From Zygnema circumcarinatum (lineage: Eukaryota > Streptophyta > Zygnematophyceae > Zygnematales > Zygnemataceae): a DNA stretch of 64,000 nucleotides. Every line of letters begins with the position of its first letter. Position 1 is the stretch's first letter. This document shows, piece by piece, positions 12,887 through 24,490 of the stretch. The position numbers and the translations under genes were made by a program. Under the pieces are notes generated by a model, which did not search any database, was not told where the DNA came from, and saw nothing but the letters and a program-made list of their open reading frames with translations. The stretch is taken from contig CM074805.1 of NCBI GenBank assembly GCA_037447605.1, forward strand, positions 3,057,678-3,121,677, given 5' to 3'.

Positions 12887-13929
12887 CGCCGAGTGGATGT
12901 GAATGTGGATGTGAATTATCAAACAAGTACCTTAGCTCCGCATCTTGCTTTCCCGCAGCCTCCCAGTACGTATGTTTTAATTAATGTGCTTACTGCGACG
13001 CAGAACATTTTTTTTCCGCCAAGCTTGAGCAACCCTAATGCAGAGAGCTGAACGTCAGTGGAGCCCTCTACTGTAGAGAGGGAAAGCCTGAACGGAGTTC
13101 CTTGAGGTACCCGCAACGGGCGCTTCTATGATGAAGCCAGTTCGAACTGTCCGCGTCCTTCAACTCATAGAACATCTGGGAGGGCTACGAAAGGGCTTCA
13201 CGCTTGTGAAGGGTGGAACCTCTCCGTTCTTGTGTACTGTAGATATTGCCATTTCGCAGTTCCATTTCTTTTTTAGAGCACCATTGAACGACCGTAGAAT
13301 TGAAGCAAGCGGCAACTTACTTTTATTGAAGAAAACCGACTTCTATAAGAACTTAAGAGTTCATTCTTCAAGGCCACGACAACTCGAAAAGGTGAAAAGG
13401 GGAATCATGTTCACCAACTCAGACTCTTGTACAACTGTCCAAACTTCGCACACAGCTTTTTTCAGGATGTTGGTGTATGTGGTTGCGCAAACACGGGTCA
13501 GTTTTCTTTAAACCACAGCCGCCGTGTTCGAGAGAAGGTCTGCAAATGTTGACACCACCACCGTTCCTATGCACAATGTGCTTCCACCCCTCCAAGTTGT
13601 CCCCTACATATGGACTCTACAGTGTTTCATCGTCAATGGTTTAATCCCGCGCAGCATTGTCGGCACAATCACTGCTTGAAAGGCCACAATGGAGACTGAT
13701 TACGATCTCATTGCAACCACACATTGGCTCAGTCAGACCCCTCCCAACTGCAGTAGAAGAACTGCTGGGGCCTTCACTCAGGGAGTCGTGAAAAGAAGAT
13801 TGACATCCGAACAAAAGTGCTAAGACTAGAAGTAGAGACCTCCTTGTGGATGATGTTGTTGTGATTGACCTTTACAACTATTAGTTCGAAACCTTACAAG
13901 AAAATCCTGAGACCCGCCTCCCACTGACA
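12887..13929. other. spacer between RFC1 3' end and VIRILIZER-like start
   Basis: Contains the 5' flank and leader of the VIRILIZER-like gene and the 3' flank of RFC1, both on the minus strand. Open frames here, such as 13128-13511 on the plus strand, have no family resemblance. No RNA gene was seen. Confidence 0.5.
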
Positions 13930-16900
13930 CTACTTTGTCTTCCCGCCTCTCCCTTGCCGACCTCTACCACCTCCCCCTCTACCTCCGCCCCCCCTCCGTC
14001 CCCCTCTACCCCTTTGGGTAGTCGCGGCTTCTGGCTCTCGAGTAACACGAGACTCCTTAGAACTGTTATCTCCGACAAGCCCTGCAATGGCCCACACCAC
14101 ATCTTTATGGATTAGTGGAAGCTGCTGCATGATCAGCAGAAACTGGTCAGAACCTGAGGCTGAACCTGTTCATGCAGTCTGACCACTTGCACTCAAACTG
14201 TAATACAAATGCAAGTGCAAGTGCACCCAAACTATTAGTTTCACTAATCGCAAGGAACAGCAAAATGCATCAGCATTAGGCAAAGGAAGGCAAGTCACCT
14301 GAGCCATCATTAGCAGAAGCTTCTGGCCCAGAAATCCAGAAGAACACATCCATTTACAATGTCAGCTCGCAATTCTTTCGCTTCTCTGCTGTACCGTTGA
14401 GGCATTAAAAAAAGACGAAGAAAACACCCAGCAATCAAAGTCTATGCAAGACATTTTAAGTGCGACCTCACCTTCCAAGTCTGCATCTTCCTCTTCTTCC
14501 TCTTCAGCAACTTCCTCTGCAGCCCAACAATGTTGTCACTCACCCATCTTCAGCGACTGCTGCAACAGGTGATGATGCATAGTTGAGAGCTGCTTGCCAC
14601 ACAGAAATTGATGCAAGGCGTTCGGTCCCAAGGAAGAGGGCTCACCTTCGATGGCTACAGGCACGTCCGCATCCGCCATGTTGCTTGCATCAAAGCCACC
14701 AATGGCCTTCTTCTTGGCTGCCTTCTTCTGCCGCATCCCGGGAACTTCCGGCAGGAGATCAGCAGCCTTCACTCTGCCCTCATGTTTGCGGAAAGTTCGC
14801 GTCAATTGGCTCTTCACTGCGGGGGGGATGCTCGCATATGCGTCCGGCATGCCCTGCCCATAGAACAAGCAAGAGCTCTGCTTGAGAAGAAAGCACCGAC
14901 CAGAGGAATTTGACATACCAGATATCGATGTTCAATGAAGGACTGACAACTTTTTGCACATTTTCTTCGCTCCTCTCCGAGAGTATAGGTGGGTGGGGGC
15001 TCAAAGTGCCGTGTTCAAATGCTGGAAATGATGTTATAAGGAGGAGCTACAACTCGCAGGAATGGAGGCTGCACGATGTTCACCTTAAAGGTAGTAATTG
15101 CGAACGCAGTCTCGAGGTCCTCGGTGGTGAGAGAATATGCCACCAGAAGGTCCGCTGCCTCGTCCACTGCCTTGTCCTGCAGAGAAACCGTCCAAGAATT
15201 CAACGATCGTATTAGCTTGTGAAGATAAATCTCAGTGTGCTGAAGCAAACTGGATCAAGAAGATTCAGCTAAGTGTTTCAAAACAAGAGTCGCTAGATGG
15301 AAGGGGCCAAAAAGCAGCTACAACAGTTTAGAGGGAGAAAACTGGGCTTGCTTTGAGAGCCGCAACAATTCGCTCTGTCAGGATTGGTAGGTAGTCTAAC
15401 CGAACGCCGAACCTGATATGAACAAATCCAAACAACGTGGAGAAGCCACGTGTGAGCCTTATGATCATGTCAAACTGAAGCACAACAGCTTCACCAGAAA
15501 GAAACAATAGTCGTTCCATCCTTTGTAACTGACCTCGTTGGTTCCGATATCCTGGAAGCGAGCATGTGGGAGTGCAGGCTATCCAGCAAACGCGTGTTCT
15601 TTCCTGCAGTCGAATTCTTCCCGAGCCATCCTGGAAACCGGTTGAAGTTCATCTCTCCCTGGCCACCATGGCGGACAGAAAAAGGAATGATCAGTGACAC
15701 GAAAATGAATGCTAAGGCTTCCTCTATGTGACAATGGGGGAACTTGGGTAAGCAATTGGAGTAACAGGTTCAACCACTGTTATGGTACTACAACAAGGCA
15801 CTCAAATTCCGCACAGTTACCTTCATGGGGCTTTTCCTCATTTGCTGGATATATGGAGCAAAAATGCACTATAAAGAACCATGAGGTGGGTTTAACCTCG
15901 ATACTCATTAGCAAAATTAGCATAACAAGCTAATCTGTGGGGGGAGCAGACGATAGAAACGAGCACACTTCAGATCAAAAAGAGCAAAAAAAACGAACAC
16001 ACACCTGCGTCAAGACCTCTCTCCGTCCGTGCACTATCGATCCCCTGCAACGCCATACCGGCATACCCACCCAAAACGCAAGTCAGTCAGCACGGAACAC
16101 CTGCGAGGAAACCCAAACATATCGAACATGCCCGGCGTGCATGCAGACGCATGCAAAGGTCGGTCTGTGTGCCGTACGGGAGCACGGAGGACATGACGGC
16201 GGCGAATGGCAAATGCTGCCACTGCTGCCGCCGCCGTACGACCGTATTCACTTGGTCTCCCCCTGCAATTGCATCGGCGGCGCGGGCCGCCCTCTCCATG
16301 CATTCCACTCCCTGGGGGTCCGCCCCGGCTGCTTGGGGACGGTAGTTCAGGTAGTTTTCCTGCAGCAGGATGATTCAAAATGACTTTTTAGGAATTGAAT
16401 ATGTCTTATGAATATGACTACTGCTCTGCTGCTTCGAGGCGGCAGGAAATTGCACGCACAGGTGAGAAGTTTCTGGCAAAGCAAAGGCTGGAAAGGTTCG
16501 TTGCGAAGAGTTCTGACCTGCACCATCAATGGCACGAGATCGATGTCGGCCATGGCTGCATCGAGGCGAGCGTCAAGGCGAAGGCGGCCGGCCTCCATGC
16601 CCAGCAGTCTGAACATGCAGAAGCATGGCCACTACCAGTGATAAGAGGAGAAAATCGCACCAATAGGACTGTTTGCCTTCAACAGTCACATGGACCAGAA
16701 AAAAGAAACGATAATTTTGGAAGCAAAACTAGCTGGGTTATTGAAGAGCCCGGAGAGCAAACAATCACACATGCACATGGAGGTTTACAAGAGGCATGAG
16801 GTCTGTTTGGGGGGTCATTTCCATTAATAGCCGCAGGCATTTTTCATATACTTCAGCTCAGACGGAGATTCCCTTTCCCTGAAAAGATTGTCTGTCCTAT

Positions 16901-19900
16901 TGCGTTGCTGGCAATCAAGTGCAATTGGCAAACGGTCTACTTCCTGGGACTGAAAGGCATACCTGTCAACTGCAGCCATCGGCCGCAGCTCTTCGTCTTT
17001 TGCATTCGACTGCAAACGTGAGCGGATATCGGCGTATGAGAGATTGCGCGTTGTGAGCGTTGCATACTGAAGCTGGTTCAGAGCAAGACGCATGTCCCCG
17101 CCCACGCGCTCTGCCAACTCTTCCAAAGCCATCTGTGAAAGTGCAACAGGCAATTAACGGCCAGTTGTTGAAAGCCATGACATATGGGTTTGTGATCTCT
17201 CCATGCAATCGAAGACTTCCATCCCCAGTTCCTCGACTTCACGAGCATTCAATTGGTGTGAATTAACTAAAATGGGTTTTCTGCACTACGCATTCAAGCA
17301 GCCTCCATTGCAAGGAACCTGGCAGTAACGATTGCAGAAAGCTGACAGACTGTAAGGAGCTTGCATTAGTGGCATGATTCCTACACATTCCTGCACTGAA
17401 AATTCTCTGTGTATACTAAAAAATCTTTGAGTATGTTGTTAGCACAGAAAGGTCGCTTCACTCCAGCTGTCCTCGCACTAATGCAATTCCTCTTGCTCAC
17501 ATCTGGAATCTGAAGCTTTTCTTGTGTTGCCACATATCGAAGCCTCTTTGCCATCTGCCCCAACAGAAGAGAAAAGAACGAAACCATGTCAGATTCAGCT
17601 CTGGTCCACACGTTTTGCGATATGCCAAAATCTCATTGTTCAACCGTAGATGCAAAGAAAACTCAAACTGAACACGACCGGCATCAAGCACGACTCTTGC
17701 AAACATGCGATCTTCCTCCCTTCTTGACAGAAGGCGTGTGTCCACTCTCACCCCCCTCCTTCCTCTCTCTCCCCCACCTGCTGCTTGGTGGGTTTGCGGA
17801 AGTTGAGCAGCAAGCAGTGCCCCGCCAACGCCTGCAGCTGCCGCGCATAGCGGTCGTTGCAGATGCAGATTATGGGCACACGGCTCGCCCTAATGCTCGC
17901 GATTAGGTCCGCAACGCCGCCGCGGTCGCCGCCGGACATGCCGTCCACCTCGTCCATTATGAGCACAGCGCGGGGCTTCTCGCCGCTGTTACTGCCACCA
18001 CCCAGCCAGGGCTGCCCTGCTGGTCATTCGTGCAGTCCAACACGACTGCTTCGCAGTTTTGGGTAGAGAATAATGGTCTATCCGAGTGGTGTGCGCCTCT
18101 ACCAGCAAGCTCAACATGAACTGGGATTCAGCTACTTGGACAAATTCCTGCAGGTTTATGTTCTGGAAAAGGTTGGCTCACCCTGCTAGAGCGAGGGACA
18201 TGTTGCTGACCATCTCCTTTACAGAGTTTGCTGTTTTCCCGCCCATACCATTAAGGATTTTTGCGTCGGCTTTGCTTCGGGTGTCGCTAGCATTGACCTG
18301 CACATAAGGTACAAATTCTTGAAACATTCTCACGAACATAGGTACCTTCCAGCGGGACGACTACAAAAAAGCATCTTTAGTTATTCTTTATTTCAGTTAT
18401 TTAATCAATAACTTCATAACTAAATGCTGGCTCACACATAATGACAGATTACGTCATGCCCAGTGCGGAAACCTCGGTGTTTAGTCGACCCGATACATAC
18501 CCTATGACAGCAGCAGAAAGGAAGGAATGATGGAAGAAATTCCGATGCGTACTTGACCATTCGGTCATGAGCAATATCAAAAAACCAAATCAACTATCCG
18601 ACATTCCCAACACACTTACTAACACCTCTTTCTGCTCGATACAGATCCATTACATTGAAGGAGCTCCGAAAAATGATGGGTCACCCATCACAGCACATAG
18701 GCAGCCCTATCCACGAGCCTTAATAAACCTCATCACTGCCTGCCAGGTGAGAGCATCCCTCCATTCAAAACCCCCGGTTGTGCCAACCAAGCAACTAACC
18801 TCCATGACAGTAAACCCGAGCTCTTGGGCAACAAGCTTAGCCGTTGTCGTCTTCCCAATGCCGGGAGTGCCGCTGATGAGAACTGCTTTCTTGGCCCCTG
18901 CTTTGCTGCCACTCGAACCTTTCCTCCCTTGCTTTGCAGACGAACCAGATTGCGCCACGTGCCACTGCTGCAGCCATTCCCGGAGCTGCTTCACCTGCAA
19001 ATCAACCACAAACAATTATGGGGCACATTTCCAACGCTTGCATGCAGGTTTCAAGGAACGAACAGGGGTGTCAGCTCAATGCCTCGTCCAAAACAAAATA
19101 CCACTCAGACTTTGCTCCACTTCTAGCAGTTGAAGGTGGGAAGAAACGCTGCAAGATGGTTCCCTAAAGCCGAAAATGGCAGTGCTGTTCCAACGTACCA
19201 TTACTGGATTGGCCACGACGTCATTTGTTGTTTTTGGGGCATACTTTTGAGGCCATGCCTCCATCTCAGCACCAGCTATTGACTGAGGCAGTGAAGCTTT
19301 TCCTTTGGGAGTGGAAAGTGGGGACATGGAGGGGGCTGCTTTCTTCTTTGGGGAGGGTACAGGCAGGTCCTCCGGAGCTTCCCGCTTTCCCGGAAGTTTC
19401 GCCTCAGGCAGCGCTTCTGCACTCACAGTCAAAGTCGTGTCTGGAAAGAGATTCAAGTTTAGTTCGGAAAAGTCACATTTTGAAGATGGAAGAGGGACCA
19501 CATGCAACCCCGCTCCTCACTGATCATGTATTCAGCTAGTCATTCCTACTGTTATATACGAAATCCTTTAAGATATTCCCACAAGACGATCGTATAACCA
19601 ATACCCACTTGCAGGAGAAGACTTGAACTTCTTCGGAGTCCGAGCTGCTGCAGCTTTAATGAGGCCAAAAAGTCCGTCTTCTGTCAGAAGCGGTACTCTG
19701 CCAAACCCCCCTTGCCAGTGCAACTGTGAGCGTTCCTGGGAGCAATAATTATCCCTGACCCTAACTGGTCTGCTTATAAAGCTAACAGCATAGACAGGTT
19801 TAATTCCGAAAATGCAAGTGAAATGTCCTTTATAGAGATTGGATTCCCAACATTCCATTCCACAAGACGAACGCCCTTGAAAGCTGCTTTGCAGAAGGAA

Positions 19901-22654
19901 GGGCCTTCAGCCTCCACTTTGGCTTAGGCTTCACCAAAACACCGATCATGCTCCCTTGCTATGTGATCAAGATAACCCAGCCCTCCAAAATCCTTCCAAC
20001 AAGAAATACGATGACTTTTCAACCTCAACTGAGGCAGCAAGTGAAAAGGAGGTAATGAGGAGTTTAAAAAGTGACGTAAATGAGCAAGCAGGAGTGACAA
20101 CCTCGAACTGATTCACAGGTGGTCTGATAGTTCCACACCTATATTTCCACTGTCCTCCAAGGTATGGATGTTAGGGGAAAATAGTGAGATGCGAAAGGTT
20201 GCCATAAGCTGACTTCAATGATATCTAAAAGGCAAAAGAGGAGTAAATGCAAGTACCCCAACTCCTTGGCCTTCTGTGATTTTCGACCGCCGATATCCTC
20301 ATCTGCAAGCAGATATGACTACACAGCAAAGGTAACAAAACCATCAGCACGTAACAAAGCAGCATCAAGCAAGTTTGCACTTGCAAATTCTAGACAATAA
20401 TCTATGCAAACATGTTCTGAGGTGGACTATGCTGATTTCGATCCCAGCTTAAGGTGGCAGGAAACCGTGTAATAACTTGTTCACTCAGGAAGCAGGTTGT
20501 TCAACTAATGACACTGTTGATTCTCTCGGCAGAAACTAATGAAAGACAGCTCAGCTTCGGTTAAGAAATAGACTCGAATTGGTTGAAACTTACTCTATTC
20601 CATTCCACATCTTGCAAACTCAAACAGCACTCACAAGTGCGCAAGACACGGCGTTTTACCGTACGCGACAATACCAATGGAAGGAAGAGTGTCATGAAGC
20701 ACGAGCAAGGTCAAGAAGCTTACGGTTTTCCCACTAACAGCTGACGTTATTCTTCCGCCATGGCTCTTTATCAAGTCCTCCGCCTCCTCTCTCTCCAGGC
20801 TAACCATGTCAAGGCAGCAAGGCCGCACCAATGAGTTAGCGATATGATACGGCAAGAAAGAAAGTCGATAGGCAAAGCACTTATGGAGACAGCAGACTTT
20901 TCTTGTGCACAGGTAACTGAATTTGCTTCGAGAATTGCAGCACTCTTAGACGTGTTCTGTCAAAGCACAAGGCAAGGCCCAAAAACACAAGTCACTTTCT
21001 ACTATGCAATAAAATCGGCTGAAAACTCGTTTGCGACCAAATCAGTATGTCCTTTTCTTGCGAATACATTCTTCCCAGGTCATGTTTGTGGACATACCTG
21101 TCTAAAGTGCCGCTGATAACAAAGGTCAATCCTGAAAGAGCATCTTCAGGTCCTTGTGGAACTTCCTGCAAAATTCGTCTTGTGGAGTTTGTCATGACCA
21201 AATATTTGTAAAAAGCGAGTATACTTAAGAAGTATCCCCACACGCTGCTGCTTTTAAAGAGGAATTCATTTAGACAGCGAGTCTCCATCACGCAACAGAT
21301 TCAAAAGACGTAATTGAATTGCTCTATAAAACCGCTGGGTCCTTTGACTAAGAAATACCCTGAACACATCCGGACTAGGATAACAAACTGACCAATTGCA
21401 CAGTAATTGACATCACCTTTTCGCCTTTATGTGGTGGGGGAGCTCTTTCAGCCATGAAACCTCCTCCCCAGCCTCCCCTACCTCTGCCAGCTGAAGGTTT
21501 GCTGGCAGGCGTAGTTGGCTTGCTGGCAGCTGGTACAGCAGAACCACGGCCATTGCCCCTTCCCCGACTCGCAGCTTCCGGTTCTACCTTTGCTCTTTTT
21601 GTAGCTGGTTTGGCTGATTTTCCAGCATCGCCCAGCTCTTCTTTTTCTTCCTCATCTTCAATCAAATGAATAGCTTTAGAGACTCTTTTTTTCGGGGAGG
21701 TTGAAGGTGGTGTGGGCTGAGGGAGAGCCTTCGCATTTTTGTGAGTCGACTTCTTCAATACAGGGCTAACTGTTGTGAGCGACGCTTTGTCTGCAGAAGA
21801 TCGCGCCTTTGGAGTAAGTGCCTTCGGAGCTGCTGAAGCTTGCAATTTCTCCGAATTGGATGCCGTCGTATGGTTGCTCTGTTAATGCAAGTAGTTTGGC
21901 TTGTTAGATCGCACGGCAATCGATCACGCTCACATGGCCGACAACTGTTGGAATCTCGTGCCCATGAAGAGTTGTTTCACCACTGACAGTCTTTGTGCAA
22001 GTTATGTCCTAACGACCCAATTCACTGAACGAGCTAAAAATAGCATTCGAGTCCTAGGACGTGGACATATGGAGAAAGTTCGAAAGAGTCACAGACAGGA
22101 TTAAACGAAGTCCATTACTACTAGTTACGAGTAAAGAAATGTGTGGAGAAGACGAAATTTCATAAAAGTGTTTTTGCGAATGGGGGCTTACAGAGGCCAC
22201 ATTAGTTCCATCCTGGCTCTTTGCAGCGGGCTTCTTGAACCATTTTCGAATATCTTCCTGTCAGAAAGAAAAATTATTTCAACCGTTCAGAATCATCATT
22301 CGGCCACATTCACGCCAACTAGGAACGCTTCAATGTTTCAGAGGGCCTAATGACCCTCCGAGAGTTTAAATGCCTAATCTCTCTAACCACTTGCATTCTT
22401 CCTTAGCAATAAATTTCCGTAAGAGCTTCAATTTCTGACTCAGCAGCTAAAATATGACCTCAAACAAACCATCAAAGGAATGCTTTCTCAAATGATGAGT
22501 AGGGTCGTGGCTGAGGCACGCCCGAATCGTGCAGGAGAAAACCATTCAAGCTCCATTAATGAACACATGCATACATGCATACATGCACGCACGCGTGCTT
22601 GCATGCATCCTGCCTCTTCGGCCACTGGGGAGAAGGTGCGCTCGCACTCACCAT
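13930..22654 (-). CDS. replication factor C subunit 1 (RFC1), clamp-loader large subunit
   Basis: Large subunit of the RFC clamp loader, which loads PCNA at primer-template junctions in the nucleus. About 23 exons are inferred: 22652-22654 (ATG only), 22192-22257, 21417-21878, 21098-21165, 20724-20799, 20257-20318, 19609-19697, 19199-19440, 18800-18994, 18182-18297, 17778-17991, 17501-17554, 16963-17132, 16518-16608, 16178-16359, one unresolved exon, 15534-15658, 15352-15412, 15084-15176, 14646-14853, 14472-14516, 14299-14322, 13930-14081. Landmarks in order: N-terminal DIRKWFKK; BRCT domain (GLTFVISGTLD, EREEAEDLIKSHGGRIT); Walker A SGTPGIGKTT; VNASDTRSKAD; Walker B LIMDEVDGM; collar region ENYLNYRP and FNRFPGWLGKNST; acidic then RGG-rich C-terminus. 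About 950 aa. One junction near 15.7-16.2 kb was not solved. Confidence 0.9.
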
Positions 22655-23412
22655 GGTGGCAGACGACCCCAGCGAGCACTCGACCGCAGCGCAGAGGAGA
22701 GAGGGAGCGCGGGAAGGCGATGCGAATGGCGAACGGTCGCTTCCATGCGGCTGTTCTGTTGTCCTTCACGGGAGTGTTCTTGCACTGGATGGGCTCGCCC
22801 ATGCCATGTGCGGAAAGCTTCAAAGTACATGGACATGCTTGTTTTCATGTGCCATGTTACACCGCCCCCCTTCCATGTTACAGCAAGCAGAGGTGCCATG
22901 TTACCATCCATGCATGCATACCAATATTCAATATGGGCTATAAAATGCAGGGGCATGCTTGCATTCATGGTATGGTATGGATCCAATGAGATGCGCATGG
23001 ACGTATGTCGAGCTTTCGTCTTTAGGGAAGAAGAGGATTGACATTGGTGTACATGAACAAAGGCAGTATGTCGAAAGTGATTTGGCCTTTTAGGTAATAG
23101 ATTGGTGTATAATACGTGGGCAGGATTTTTCTCTACAGTGTTCTAATCCCGTATGATCCACTCCTAGCATATGTTTCAGAAAGTATATCGAAGTGAGCAA
23201 AACATTGACTAGCAAGAGCTGGAGACGGCTTGTCTCCAATCTGCTTGTGTTGTGTTAGGTCGGGCGGAGTCATGCATCCACTCAATCAGAGTACAAGCGA
23301 AGAACCAGCACACTGCCTTCAAGCTACAAATTTCGGAATCGCTACGCGACGCGTGCTTACATATGGATGGATCTGTGACAGAATCCAACAAGTTCTGCGC
23401 CTTTAAACTTTT
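22655..23412. promoter_or_regulatory. RFC1 5' flank, CATGCATG-rich
   Basis: Upstream region of the minus-strand RFC1 gene. It holds many ATGCATGC (RY-like) blocks around 22566-22615 and 22905-22970. Overlapping open frames on both strands come from this repeat composition and are not credible genes. A CTATAAAATG stretch near 22940 is TATA-like only on the plus strand, opposite to RFC1. Confidence 0.35.
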
Positions 23413-24091
23413 CACAGTTCGGACCAGTGGATCGGCAACCATTGGACAACCATTGGATGGCAATGGTTGGACGTCTACTGGTTGGCAATCAGTCGACTGG
23501 TTTGGAACCAGTGGATGCCACTGGTTGGCAACCAGTCGAATGGTTGTTTCGATCTGGCGGCACTGGTTGGCAACCAGTCGAATGGTTATATCCATTAAAT
23601 CAAATGGTTTGGCAACCATTAAATCACTAGTTGTAGCGAACTGAACGCTACAGTTACCAAAATGCCGTCTGCGTTTCGGAGTAAACTATTACGGTTCGGC
23701 CGTACAGAATCCCCGTACAACCGTACGATTTGGCTGTACGAATCCGTACGCATCTGTACGCATCAGGCTTGTTACACTAGTTGTCAACGGTTGGCAACCA
23801 ACCAAAAAACACAAACGACCCATTTTTGCAAAAAGGCATAATTTCAGAAATTCAATGGTTGCCAACCATTGGATCACTGGTTCCGAACCAGTCGAATGGT
23901 TGTTTCAGTTCTGCGCCACTGGTTCGCAACCAGTCGAATGGTTGTTTCGATCCGGCGGCACTGGTTGCCAACCATTCGACTGGTTGCCAACCAGTGGCAT
24001 CCACTGGTTCCAAACCAGTCGAATGGTTGTTTCTGTCCGCAACCACTGGTTGCCAACCAGTCGACTGGTTTGTCTAATGGTCCGATCTGTG
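23413..24091 (-). mobile_element. palindrome-packed non-autonomous DNA transposon (MITE), 679 bp
   Basis: Terminal inverted repeats CACAGTTCGGACCA at the left and TGGTCCGATCTGTG at the right, flanked by an exact 8-bp duplication AAACTTTT (23405-23412 and 24092-24099). The interior is a lattice of short palindromes (for example CCAGTCGACTGG and ACTGGTTG/CAACCAGT), with about 150 bp of unique, GTACG-containing sequence in the middle (23640-23790). It is the same family as 52093-52542 but in the opposite orientation. It encodes no transposase. An 8-bp duplication is typical of hAT and also of P-type elements. Confidence 0.85.
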
Positions 24092-24099
24092 AAACTTTT

Positions 24100-24490
24100 T
24101 CCCGTGAAAGCACAGGCATAGGAGACGACAAGTGACTCCTCTTTGAGTGGATTGACAATATTCACAAAGCAACAACACCACTCCCCTGAGGAAGGAAATG
24201 TGTCTTTTTAGCATCATGGCTAGTTGCTTCCATTCCTTCTTATAGACATGAAAAATCTACATATTAAAAGCTAGTATTACAACAACTTTACATTCTAGTG
24301 ACGAGAAATCAAGGAGTCCCAAAATGTTGAGCCGGAGTAGATCTGAACTTCCAGGAGCACATAGGCTCCTGGAAAATACGGGCCCATGCATGGATGTATT
24401 TTCCATCCGGGCCCTGTTCCAAGTCTCTTCCAGATGCTTAACTGCCCATTCGGCACGTGTGCTTGGCTGCTGTTGCTCTTGAAGGCCCTC
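24100..24490. other. PLC 3' flank
   Basis: Downstream region of the minus-strand PLC gene, probably including its 3' untranslated region. No gene is seen. Confidence 0.4.

Noticed and set aside
13930-14130. Separate small RGG protein
   Set aside because: The frame joins the preceding acidic exons in phase and is best explained as the RFC1 C-terminus.
23252-24165. Overlapping frames with similar repeated peptides
   Set aside because: Same MITE family; no frame is favoured.
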